This document shows positions 51,655 to 60,300 of a stretch of DNA of 64,000 bases, one piece after another (positions within the stretch are counted from its first letter, which is position 1; each line of letters opens with the position of its first letter). The notes under the pieces were generated by a model, which had not been told where the DNA came from, made no database searches, and worked only from the letters and a program-made list of their open reading frames with translations. This stretch comes from Bryocella elongata (lineage in GTDB: Bacteria > Acidobacteriota > Terriglobia > Terriglobales > Acidobacteriaceae): assembly GCF_900108185.1 (NCBI RefSeq), contig NZ_FNVA01000001.1:1488001-1552000 (forward strand), written 5' to 3'. Both the position numbers and the translations under genes were made by a program.

Positions 51655-53247
51655 TCAATGCAGGTCCCCGTAAAGCTCCGTGGTGAGGAACTCACGAAAG
51701 CTCCCTGTGGAGAGCATGAGGAGGATCTCTGCAGCCCGGGAAAACTTCGCCTTCGCGAAACCGCCGTCCCCAAGCTCCTTCTTCTTGTCCGCGAGAAAGC
51801 TCTGGATGGCGGCGCGTATACGCTCCGTGTCGACCAGCCGCCCGTCGTCGGTATGGACACCGTAGTGATTCCACTGCCACAACTGAGCGCGAGAGATCTC
51901 TGCCGTCGCGGCATCCTCCATCAGATTGTAGATCGGCACGCATCCCTGCCCACGCAACCAGGACTCGAGATACATCAGGCTGATGTCCACATTGCGGCGG
52001 AAGCCAAGGTCGGTAATATGCCCATTAGGAATCGTCAGCAAATCTGCGGCTGTCACCGGCTCATGCTTCGTAGCCGGGCGATCGATCTGGTTCGGTCCGG
52101 GCATGTACTCGTTGAAGACATCCATCGCCGTCGACACCAGCCCTGGATGTGCGACCCACGTGCCATCATGCCCCGCCATCACCTCGCGCAGCTTATCCTT
52201 CCGCACGCGGTCGATGGCTTCACGATTCACCTCCGGATCATTCTTGATCGGGATCTGCGCGGCCATGCCTCCCATCGCATGCGCTCCACGACGGTGGCAA
52301 GTATCGATGAGCAGACGCACATACGAGGCAAGAAATGGCTGATCCATCGTCACATCGCCACGCTGCGGCAGAATGAAGTCAGGACGCGCACTGAACTTCT
52401 TGATGAAGCTGAAGATGTAATCCCATCGACCACAGTTCAGGCCAACGGAGTGCTCGCGCAGCTCGTAGAGGATCTCATCCATCTCAAATGCTGCGGTGAT
52501 CGTCTCGATCAGGGCGGTGGCGCGAATGGTGCCGCGCTTGAGTCCCACCTTGTCCTCCGCGAAGTTGAAGATGTTGTTCCACAGCCTCGCCTCTTCGTGG
52601 CTCTCCAGCTTCGGAATGTAGAAGTACGGCGCACTTCCCCGCTGGCGCAGCACTTCGTAGTTGTTCGCGAAGTACACCCCAAAGTCGAACAACGAAGCCG
52701 ACACCGCACCATGGCAGTCTTTGCAGTGAACCTCATCCATGTGCAGGCCGCGCGGCCGCACAAACAGCACAACAGGCTGATCGTTGAGACGGTACTGCTT
52801 CCCCTCCGGCGACGTGAACGAGATCTGCCTGCAGTTGGCTTCGTACAGGCTCTGCTGTCCGGCGATACAGTTCTCCCAGGTAGGAGAGCTGGAGTCCTCG
52901 AAGTCCGCCATGAAGACCTTCGCACCGCAATTCAGAGCATTGATGACCATCTTGCGTTCCGGAGGGCCAGTGATCTCCACACGCCTGTCCAAAAGCTCCG
53001 CAGGTGGAGGAGCAACACGCCACTCACTCGCACGAATCCATGCTGTGCTTTCGAGGAAGTCCGGCAGCTTGCCATTGTCGAACTCCATCTGTCGGGCCTT
53101 ACGCTTGCTGAGGAGGTTGACTCTCTCTGCGCCAAACTTCAGATCGAGTTCGCGGACGAAGTCAAGCACAGAAGGAGACAACAGCTTGTATTCCTGGTCT
53201 GCATGGGAGGATGTCGGACGTATCGGCGTAGCGAGGGCGGAGCTCAT
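51655..53247 (-). CDS. aceB: Malate synthase A
   Basis: A 530-residue enzyme that condenses glyoxylate with acetyl-CoA to malate. Seen: INALNCGAKVFMADFEDSSSPTW, LFVRPRGLHMDEVH, IPKLESHEEARLWNNIF, GTIRATALIETITAAFEMDEILYELR and GHDGTWVAHPGLVSTAMDVFNE, all characteristic of the malate synthase A type. The ATG at 53247 follows AAAGGA at a good distance; the upstream frame to 53313 is arginine-rich and rejected. It follows isocitrate lyase by 84 bases on the same strand, giving an aceA-aceB operon. Confidence 0.96.
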   Translation of the reverse strand: MSSALATPIRPTSSHADQEYKLLSPSVLDFVRELDLKFGAERVNLLSKRKARQMEFDNGKLPDFLESTAWIRASEWRVAPPPAELLDRRVEITGPPERKMVINALNCGAKVFMADFEDSSSPTWENCIAGQQSLYEANCRQISFTSPEGKQYRLNDQPVVLFVRPRGLHMDEVHCKDCHGAVSASLFDFGVYFANNYEVLRQRGSAPYFYIPKLESHEEARLWNNIFNFAEDKVGLKRGTIRATALIETITAAFEMDEILYELREHSVGLNCGRWDYIFSFIKKFSARPDFILPQRGDVTMDQPFLASYVRLLIDTCHRRGAHAMGGMAAQIPIKNDPEVNREAIDRVRKDKLREVMAGHDGTWVAHPGLVSTAMDVFNEYMPGPNQIDRPATKHEPVTAADLLTIPNGHITDLGFRRNVDISLMYLESWLRGQGCVPIYNLMEDAATAEISRAQLWQWNHYGVHTDDGRLVDTERIRAAIQSFLADKKKELGDGGFAKAKFSRAAEILLMLSTGSFREFLTTELYGDLH

Positions 53248-53331
53248 GGAGCGATCCTTTCTAAATCGAAAACGAGGGCGGCGGCGTGCGCATCCGCCCT
53301 CGAAGTGGGACAAAGTAGAAAACTACTGGCG

Positions 53332-54621
53332 CTAGTGAGCGAACGCAGCGTCGAACTGTTCCTCTTCTGTAGAGCCAGCGAGCGCATTGGTCGAGGTCTG
53401 ACCACTGGAGATGACCGTCGAGACACGATCGAAGTATCCCGTGCCTACAAAGCGCTGGTGCCGCACGGCGCCATAGCCCTGGGGCGCAAGCGCAAACTCA
53501 CGCTGCTGGAGTCCGGAGTAGGCCAGCATGCCGTCTTTGCTGTACGCCCGCGCCAGTTCGAACATCGAGAGGTTGAGCGCATGGAAGCCGGCCAGCGTCA
53601 CGAACTGGAACTTGTAGCCCATATCGCGCAGACGAAGTTGGAACTCAGCCATCTCCTGATCGTTCAGCTTCTGCTTCCAGTTGAACGACGGCGAGCAGTT
53701 ATACGCCAGCAGCTTGCCGGGATAGACCTCGTGAATCGCCCGCGCAAACCGCGCGGCCTCTTCCATGTTGGGCTCCGACGTCTCACACCAGATAAGGTCG
53801 CAGTACGGCGCATACGCAAGGCCACGCGCAATCGCCACATCGAGCCCCCCAGTGAGACAGCTGAATCCCTCAATAGTCTTTTCGCCGGTAACGAAGGGCT
53901 GGTCCACAGGATCGCAGTCGCTCGTCAGCAGCTTGGCGCCGTTGGCATCGGTGCGTGCCACCAGCAAGGTCGGGACACCCAATACATCCGCCGCAAGACG
54001 CGCGGCGATGAGCTTCTGTACCGCCTCGCGTGTGGGCACCAGCACCTTGCCGCCCATGTGCCCGCACTTCTTTGCCGAGGAGAGCTGATCCTCAAAGTGA
54101 ACGCCCGCCGCGCCAACCTCGATCATCGACTTCATCAACTCGAACGCATTGAGGGAACCACCGAATCCAGCCTCAGCGTCAGCGACGATTGGCAGCATCC
54201 AGTCCTTGTCTGCGATGCCCTCGCTGTGTGCGATCTGGTCAGCCCGCAGCAGCGCGTTGTTGATGGCCCGCACGACCTGCGGCACGCTGTTGACCGGATA
54301 CAGACTCTGGTCCGGGTACATCTGGTTCGAAGTGTTGGCGTCGGCGGCGACCTGCCAGCCACTGAGATAGATCGCCTTCAGACCAGCATCTGCCATCTGC
54401 ACTGCCTGGTTGCCGGTGAGAGCACCAAGGGCCGCAACATGCTGCGGACCGTTCACCAGATTCCAGAGCTTCTCCGCGCCTCGCCGCGCAAGGCTGTGTT
54501 CAACATGGACCGTTCCGCGCAGCTTGTAGACATCTTCCGCGGTGTAAGGACGTTCGACACCGGAGAACCGGGCGGTGCTCCACTCCTGTTCAATCTTCCT
54601 GATCTCTTCCTGCTGGCTCAT
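53332..54621 (-). CDS. aceA: Isocitrate lyase
   Basis: A 429-residue enzyme that splits isocitrate into succinate and glyoxylate. Seen: [37 protein letters not shown] (metal-binding acidic residues), and the active-site motif KKCGHMGGK with catalytic C186. WCETSEPN and [12 protein letters not shown] are also conserved. It is divergent from the TPR-protein gene with only 77 bases between, so the two share a control region. It is the first gene of the glyoxylate-shunt operon. Confidence 0.97.
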   Translation of the reverse strand: MSQQEEIRKIEQEWSTARFSGVERPYTAEDVYKLRGTVHVEHSLARRGAEKLWNLVNGPQHVAALGALTGNQAVQMADAGLKAIYLSGWQVAADANTSNQMYPDQSLYPVNSVPQVVRAINNALLRADQIAHSEGIADKDWMLPIVADAEAGFGGSLNAFELMKSMIEVGAAGVHFEDQLSSAKKCGHMGGKVLVPTREAVQKLIAARLAADVLGVPTLLVARTDANGAKLLTSDCDPVDQPFVTGEKTIEGFSCLTGGLDVAIARGLAYAPYCDLIWCETSEPNMEEAARFARAIHEVYPGKLLAYNCSPSFNWKQKLNDQEMAEFQLRLRDMGYKFQFVTLAGFHALNLSMFELARAYSKDGMLAYSGLQQREFALAPQGYGAVRHQRFVGTGYFDRVSTVISSGQTSTNALAGSTEEEQFDAAFAH

Positions 54622-54758
54622 GGTCTCTCCTCGGGTTCAAGCGAAACGCTGCTTGACATACCCAGTACAGCGGACGCAAGAATCTTCAGCAAGCAAGGGT
54701 GGATCACATTGACCTACCTGTCAGTTCGACCCTGTGCGCTAAGCGAGATGAGAAGCTG

Positions 54759-56438
54759 ATGACCATGCATCGATCGGCCAAGCCGCAACACGAAGCTCTT
54801 TCCAAGGTCTCACTGCAACACGACAAAAGCGCGCCATCCGGGGAGCTCACGCGGGACTTCCTTCACATCGCCGAGGATTTCCTTCGCAAGCGTTGCATCA
54901 CCGAAGGCTGCGCCTATCTCGATGCGCAGCAGATGCTATGGGATGATCTCGATCTCCTGAGACCACATGGAACAGAGGTGCTTTTTGTCCTGGCGCAATG
55001 GATCGATGCGGGCTATCGCGATGCGAGCCTCATCCAGGGCATCCTCGACAAGGTCGATCTTGAAACGCGGCGGCATCTCGACGTCGTCGGCTTCCTTCGC
55101 CTCCGGCTCGTCGAGGCCTTCGTCTCGCTGGCGGCTGAGGATCTGGACCGTACCCTCGAGATCCTCGACACCGTCCTCCGCCTCGACACCGAATTGCTTG
55201 GATCCGAGGCACGCAGCGTAGCGTACTTCTGGAAAGGGAGAACCCATCGCCGCAAGGCCGAATATCCGGAGGCCATCAAGGATCTCAGGACCGCACGCAA
55301 GTTGGCAGCGAAACGTCCTGATTCGCAGGTGTACATCGCGGTGATCCAGATACAGGAGGCCTGGGCGGCCTTCCAACTTGGCGAGGAGGAAGCTGCCACA
55401 GCCCTATACGACGAGGCCGAGAAGGTTCTCGCGCACAGCGACCACTGGGTCGCACGCGCCAACATCGAATCGGCGCGAGGCCGCATGGTACGTCGCAGAG
55501 GCGACTATACAAGGTCGCTGCAGCACTTTCGCCAGGCCATTGCCTGGTACGAAAACAAGGATCCGAACCACGCGAATCTGGCCCGCGCCCTCACCAATCT
55601 CGCTTTCGTCAAGCGGCTGGTCGCGTTGCAACTACGGAAGCAGATCAACGCAGCAGCCAGGCAGCGCGCCGCAACCGGGGCCAGCCGCAGTGGATCGCAG
55701 CAGCCTCTTTATCGCAAGCAGAAGAAGCTCTATGAGAGCGCCGTGGAAGATCTCGCGAGAGCCAAGGCCATCACGGAACAGCATGGCCATCCGCTCAACT
55801 ACGCCACCGCGGTGCTCACATCAGGCCATCTTCATCTCGATGAAGGTGAGCTCCAGATCGCGGACGCCGACGCTTCGGAAGCGCTCCGAACCGCAGTGAG
55901 CACCAAGAGTAACCTGCTGATGGCACGTGCCATCACGCTTCAGGCTCTGATCGAGAACGCGTACGTCGAAGAAGCCATTGGCTCTCCGGATGAGTTTCCA
56001 GAGCGGGCTGAGCGGGCCAAAAGAAAGTGCCTCGAAGCCATCTCGATCGCCCAGCGCATGCAAAGCAGAAGACTCCTGCTGCATGCGCAACTCGCGCTGG
56101 GCGCAGTGGCAGCCAACAACTTCTTCCATGACTACGACCAGTTGCGTGACTGTATCGCCGCCGCCACCGACCTGCTTGCGCCCGGCGAAGCCGACTACGT
56201 CATCGAGGAGGTCAATGCTCTCAAGGAAAAACTGTTTGCAAGCCAAGCCGGAGAGAGCTCTTTGGCGCCATGGCTCCTCAAAGCGTATGAGGGCAACAGT
56301 CTCCAGGCGATACTCCATGACTTCTCACAGCTTCTCGTAACCCAGCTATGGATGCAGGAACAGAAACGCGTACTGCGAGTGGCGCGACTTCTATCCACAT
56401 CGCCCAAGAAGGTCCGACGGCTCCTGCTGAAAAGCTGA
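54759..56438 (+). CDS. TPR-repeat protein with C-terminal Fis-like helix-turn-helix (putative glyoxylate-shunt regulator)
   Basis: A protein of about 559 residues made mostly of helical repeats (RLRLVEAFVSLAAEDLDRTLEILDTVLRLD, RKAEYPEAIKDLRTARKLAA, RRGDYTRSLQHFRQAIAWYEN) with a C-terminal VLRVARLLSTSPKKVRRLLLKS that resembles a Fis-type DNA-binding helix pair. The ATG at 54759 is one choice; the frame opens at 54699. It lies divergently beside aceA and upstream of the CoA-transferase, so a regulator of C2 metabolism is a reasonable inference. No characterised relative is known to me. Confidence 0.6.
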   Translation: MTMHRSAKPQHEALSKVSLQHDKSAPSGELTRDFLHIAEDFLRKRCITEGCAYLDAQQMLWDDLDLLRPHGTEVLFVLAQWIDAGYRDASLIQGILDKVDLETRRHLDVVGFLRLRLVEAFVSLAAEDLDRTLEILDTVLRLDTELLGSEARSVAYFWKGRTHRRKAEYPEAIKDLRTARKLAAKRPDSQVYIAVIQIQEAWAAFQLGEEEAATALYDEAEKVLAHSDHWVARANIESARGRMVRRRGDYTRSLQHFRQAIAWYENKDPNHANLARALTNLAFVKRLVALQLRKQINAAARQRAATGASRSGSQQPLYRKQKKLYESAVEDLARAKAITEQHGHPLNYATAVLTSGHLHLDEGELQIADADASEALRTAVSTKSNLLMARAITLQALIENAYVEEAIGSPDEFPERAERAKRKCLEAISIAQRMQSRRLLLHAQLALGAVAANNFFHDYDQLRDCIAAATDLLAPGEADYVIEEVNALKEKLFASQAGESSLAPWLLKAYEGNSLQAILHDFSQLLVTQLWMQEQKRVLRVARLLSTSPKKVRRLLLKS

Positions 56439-56519
56439 GGGCTCAATAGAGCTCAGCCCGTATTGAAGCACCAACGGAAGCATACCGATGATCGAAAGAA
56501 AGTTGATGGTCCAGGAACA

Positions 56520-58006
56520 ATGAGCGAACGTATCCGTTATGCCCCGCTGGCGAAGCGTGTGGTTTCCGCTGAAGAGGCTTCTCTTCACATCCAGGATGGG
56601 ATGAGAGTTGGAATGAGCGGCTTCACGCGTGCCGGCGATGCCAAGCGTGTCCTCCATGCGCTGGCGAATCGCCTCTCCACTGAGCCGATCCGCATCACGC
56701 TCCTGACCGGCGCGTCCCTCGGCTACGACACCGATAAGGTCTTAGCTGAATCGGGGATCCTCACAAGGCGCCTCCCGTTCCAGGTAGACACCACGCTACG
56801 CCGCAAGATCAACGCCGGCGAAGTCATGTTCGTCGATCAGCATCTAGGTGAGACAGCAGAACAGCTTCGTTCTGGCAGCCTTCCCCCGGTAGACATCGCA
56901 GTCCTCGAGGCAGTAGCCATCACCGAGCAGGGCCACATCGTCCCCACAACCTCGGTCGGCAACTCAATGATCTTTGCGCAGCAGGCGAAAAAGATCATCG
57001 TAGAGATCAATCATGCGGTCCCCGCAGAGCTTGAGGGCCTGCACGACCTCTACCAGGTCGGCTCGGAATCGGATCGCGGACCCATTGCGATCCGTCATCC
57101 CGGAGATCGCATCGGCGCCATCGCCATCCCGGTCGATCCTTCGAAGATCGTCGCCATCGTCTCGACCAACCATCCGGACAGCCCCGCGAAGATCGAGGCT
57201 CCGGATGTCGATACGCGCCTCATCAGCCAGCACCTCACGAAGTTCTTCCTCGACGAGGTCAAGCAGGGCCGGCTTACGAACTCTCTGATGCCGCTTCAGG
57301 CCGGCATCGGAGCGGTCGCGAATGCTGTGCTCTCCGGATTCCTCGACAGCCCGTTCGAGGGCTTGACGATGTACTCCGAGGTGCTGCAGGACAGCGCCTT
57401 CGAACTCATCGACGCGGGAAAGCTGCTCGTAGCGTCGACCAGCTCCATCACTGTATCGGGCCTCTGGTATCGCAAGGTGATGGACAACCTGGAGCGCTAT
57501 CGCAAGCACGTAGTGCTGCGTCCGCAGGACGTCAGCAACGCCGCCGAGGTCATCCGCCGCCTGGGCGTCATCGGCATCAACACCGCACTCGAAGCTAACA
57601 TCTACGGAAACGTGAACTCCACGCACGTGAATGGGACGCACATGATGAACGGCATCGGAGGCTCCGGTGACTTCGCGCGCAACGGCCGCCTCGCTATCTT
57701 CGTGACCAAGTCGATAGCAAAGGATGGCGACATCTCGAGCATGGTGCCCATGGTACCGCACGTCGACACGAATGAGCACGACGTGGACGTGCTGGTCACC
57801 GAGCAAGGCATCGCCGATCTGCGGGCCTCGCACCCCGCGAGCGAGCGCCACTCATCATCGAAAACTGCGCGCACCCAAGCTACCGCGACCCGCTTTACGG
57901 CTATCTGGAACAAGCGAAGGCGCGTGGAGGGCAAACGCCACACGTGCTGGAGCGCGCATTCGCCTGGCATCAGGCCGCAAGGGAGACGGGGTCGATGCGA
58001 TGGTGA
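56520..58006 (+). pseudogene. Acetate CoA-transferase (acetyl-CoA hydrolase/transferase family) with frameshift near the 3' end
   Basis: About 495 residues if repaired. Seen: MRVGMSGFTRAGDAKRVL, VEINHAVPAELEGLHDLY, MPLQAGIGAVANAVLSG, MYSEVLQDSAFELI with the catalytic glutamate near E287, VTEQGIADLR, then a frame change. From about 57822 the next frame reads GLAPRERAPLIIENCAHPSYRDPLYGYLE, exactly the family's C-terminus, ending at TGA 58004-58006. Adding one base at 57821-57825 restores the gene. The raw frame instead gives a non-homologous tail to 58046. Members exchange CoA between succinyl-CoA and acetate. It is a real frameshift or a sequencing error; the rest is well conserved. Confidence 0.85.
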
Positions 58007-58236
58007 ACGACGAAGCCACCAACCGGGAGTTCGCAGTTTCCGTTAGCTCCCCTGCGCAATTTCATCCAGGTTTCGGAACCTATATAGCTGGAGTTCTGAC
58101 CACCGCCTCTTCGGAGTCGCGTACGCCAGCCGGGCCTCAGCCCGTGGGCTTCGTGTGACCGATCAGAGGCGCCGCTGTGCCATGCCGCACGTCCGCCCCT
58201 GGTGAGGTTCAACCACCGAGGCTGATGTCCGGGCTT

Positions 58237-58262
58237 GCCTCTTGAGCACGCTTGAGAGGCAG
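58237..58262. other. Hairpin after the CoA-transferase gene
   Basis: TGCCTCT (58237-58243) pairs with AGAGGCA (58256-58262) around a 12-base loop. It may be a weak terminator or part of the mobile-element boundary. Confidence 0.3.
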
Positions 58263-58457
58263 TGGTTCTCTTCAGTTCAACATGCCAAGCGCCTTCGCAG
58301 GTGCTTCGTACCACTGACTCATAGCAGTCTGTTAGCAGCCGTTAGTTGGCATAAGCTATTGGTTCAAGTGGCGCTTATGAGGCGAGCTACCAATACCCCT
58401 ATTCCTACAGGAAAGAATGCCCCGTGGGACGGAACGATCGAGACAATCCAACTGACT

Positions 58458-58709
58458 ATGGGCGAGACTCATGGCATTGTCCGTGAGTTCGTCTCCTTCA
58501 AGGAAGCCAAGGACATCACCGGCATCAGTGATTGGACTTGGCGCGAATGGGCCGACCTCGGCAAGTGTGCCAGCGTCAAGCTGGGTCACCGCGTGCTGAT
58601 CCCCGTCTCCGAGATCCAACGCCTTCTCTCCGAAGGTCTCCGCCCCGCTCAACGGCAATCGAAAGCTTCCAACGGAGGTGATCGATGCGCGAAGCAACCA
58701 AGCCTGTGA
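58458..58709 (+). CDS. Excisionase-like helix-turn-helix protein
   Basis: An 83-residue protein with FVSFKEAKDITGISDWTWREWADLGKCASVKLGHRVLIPVSEIQRLLSEG, the AlpA / MerR-like excisionase fold that binds DNA as a winged helix. The ATG at 58458 keeps a normal family length; in-frame starts at 58377 and 58242 would add unrelated residues. The next gene starts inside it at 58685 with a strong GGAGGTG. Such pairs (excisionase then primase) are typical of small integrative elements. No integrase was found. Confidence 0.65.
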   Translation: MGETHGIVREFVSFKEAKDITGISDWTWREWADLGKCASVKLGHRVLIPVSEIQRLLSEGLRPAQRQSKASNGGDRCAKQPSL

Positions 58710-59851
58710 AGGCACAACTCCCGATTCACTCCCAAACGTTGGACCTGCTCAATCGTGGGATGAGGCTCCGTTCCCTCAAGAAAAAGGGGCAAGACGCCAA
58801 CCCTAAAGGGCTGGTCGACAAAGGCTATTACCGACAGGACTGAGCTCTCCTCTTGGGCGAGGCAAAACCCCGGATGCAACTGGGGCGTCGCGACGGGCGT
58901 GCAGTCTGGGTGCTTCGTCGTCGACGCTGACGGAAAAGAGGGCTCCGACACCATCGCTGAATGGCGACGCTGACAACCCGCAATCAGTTCATAGAGCACA
59001 ACCCCGAGCGAGTAGATGCCCGTTGCAGGAAGGGCTGGAGCTCCGCGAACCTGTTCCGGCGCGGCGTAAGCCAGCGTCATCAAACGCAGGCCTGGTTCTG
59101 TGCGCTTCGCGCTCGCGTCCTCGTCTTCCTGTTCCTTGCCGATACCGAAATCGATCAACTTCGGTGTTCCGTCCTCCGTGACCAGGATGTTCGAAGGCTT
59201 GAGATCACGATGAACCAGCATGGTGCTGTGCACATGCTGCACGCCGTCGCAGACGGACCTCATCAGCCGCAACCGATCATCGAGAGTGCAATGATGCTCG
59301 CGACAGAACTCGTCGATCGGAAGAGCCTTCGTCGCAACGCCGCTCTCCTCGGATAGAGATCCGATTAACTCCATGGCGAACCAGGGAGTCTCGTCCGAAA
59401 GCACATCGGAATGAAACAGCTGGGCGATATTGCGATGGTTGAGACTCGCCAGCATACGTTGCTCGCGGACGAATCGAGCATAACGGGCAGGCGAAAGCCG
59501 GGCATCGAGAAGAATCTTGATGGCAACGATCTTGCCGTTTCCTCGGTGCCGGGCAAGATAGACGATCCCCATCCCACCCTCGCCCAGAAAATCCCTGAGT
59601 TCGTAGGGCCCGAACTCCATCGAGGCGAATTCTTCTTGAGCAGCTCCCAGCATGGTGACGGCGATCGCCGCGATGCCATGATCGACGATGATGTGCGGCT
59701 CGCTGTCATTCGCCAGGAGAGCCAGCACCTCGCGTATAAATTCCTTATCGTCGCCGGCTTGGTCGCGGATTGCGGCTTCGCGTTCGTCTTCCGGTAGATC
59801 AAGCGCCGAGAAGAAGGCGTGCTGGATGCGCTGCCATCGTTGACTGTCCAT
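58649..59851 (-). pseudogene. Ser/Thr protein kinase, 3'-truncated by mobile-element remnant
   Basis: The first 293 residues are a Pkn-type kinase: YELRDFLGEGGMGIVYLA at 83-100, catalytic lysine in VAIKILL at 109-115, HRDLKPSN at 214-221, DFGIGK at 234-239, APEQ at 264-267 and IYSLGVVLYELIAG to 292. The usually invariant aspartate before IYSLG is glycine (residue 278). After 293 the frame is antisense to the prim-pol and excisionase genes and has no kinase resemblance, so the end of the kinase domain, the membrane segment and any sensor domain are lost. AGGTGAG precedes the ATG. Confidence 0.75.
58685..58972 (+). pseudogene. Prim-pol (bifunctional DNA primase/polymerase) fragment with frameshift
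   Basis: The frame from ATG 58685 reads LLNRGMRLRSLKKKGQDANPKGLVDKGYY and stops at 58843. In the next frame, from 58839, it continues TELSSWARQNPGCNWGVATGVQ and SGCFVVDADGKEGSDTIAEW. Together these match the N-terminal prim-pol domain, including the G.ATG..SG motif and the catalytic D.D (VVDADG). A one-base shift and loss of everything after about 58972 make it a remnant. It ends where the kinase gene on the other strand begins to match its family. Confidence 0.65.
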
Positions 59852-60300
59852 AGACTCACCTGGGATGCGCGGCCAGCGTGGACGGCCGCGATGAAAGCTG
59901 CATCTTCAGCCACGCCTTGGCAATGACGTGACCTAGAGTGTTGTGAGCCTGTCACATTGGGTTCTTGTGCGAGTATCGGAAGCTTCCTCGATGATGCGAA
60001 GAACGCAAGATCGACAACCTATGACCTCAGCCTAAGCTGCCGCGTGTGTCATATGTGGACAAGCGTGCCTTTCAACAACGGAGAATCCCCTAGGGCGCGT
60101 TTCCGGCAACGCCAGATGGCTATCTTCAGCCTGGACACCGTTATCTTGCACGACTTCGCTTTGGGCAACCTGTAAGCCCGGACCGTCGCCGTACAACCGC
60201 GGAGTATTCGCAGCAGAAGCGCGGTCTGGCGCAACGTCGAGCTTGTGGTCTTGCGCACCACCCGCGCGGCACGGATCGATCATTCGACTGGCGCTATCAG
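59852..60300. other. Intergenic region without recognisable gene
   Basis: Upstream of the kinase and downstream of an NHL lipoprotein. Short frames on both strands show no family motifs. A sigma factor often precedes such kinases in Acidobacteriota, but none is present here. Confidence 0.5.

Noticed and set aside
50983-54759. A 1258-codon plus-strand open frame
   Set aside because: It runs antisense to malate synthase and isocitrate lyase, is very rich in R, H and V, and has no family motifs. It reflects high GC and codon bias on the other strand.
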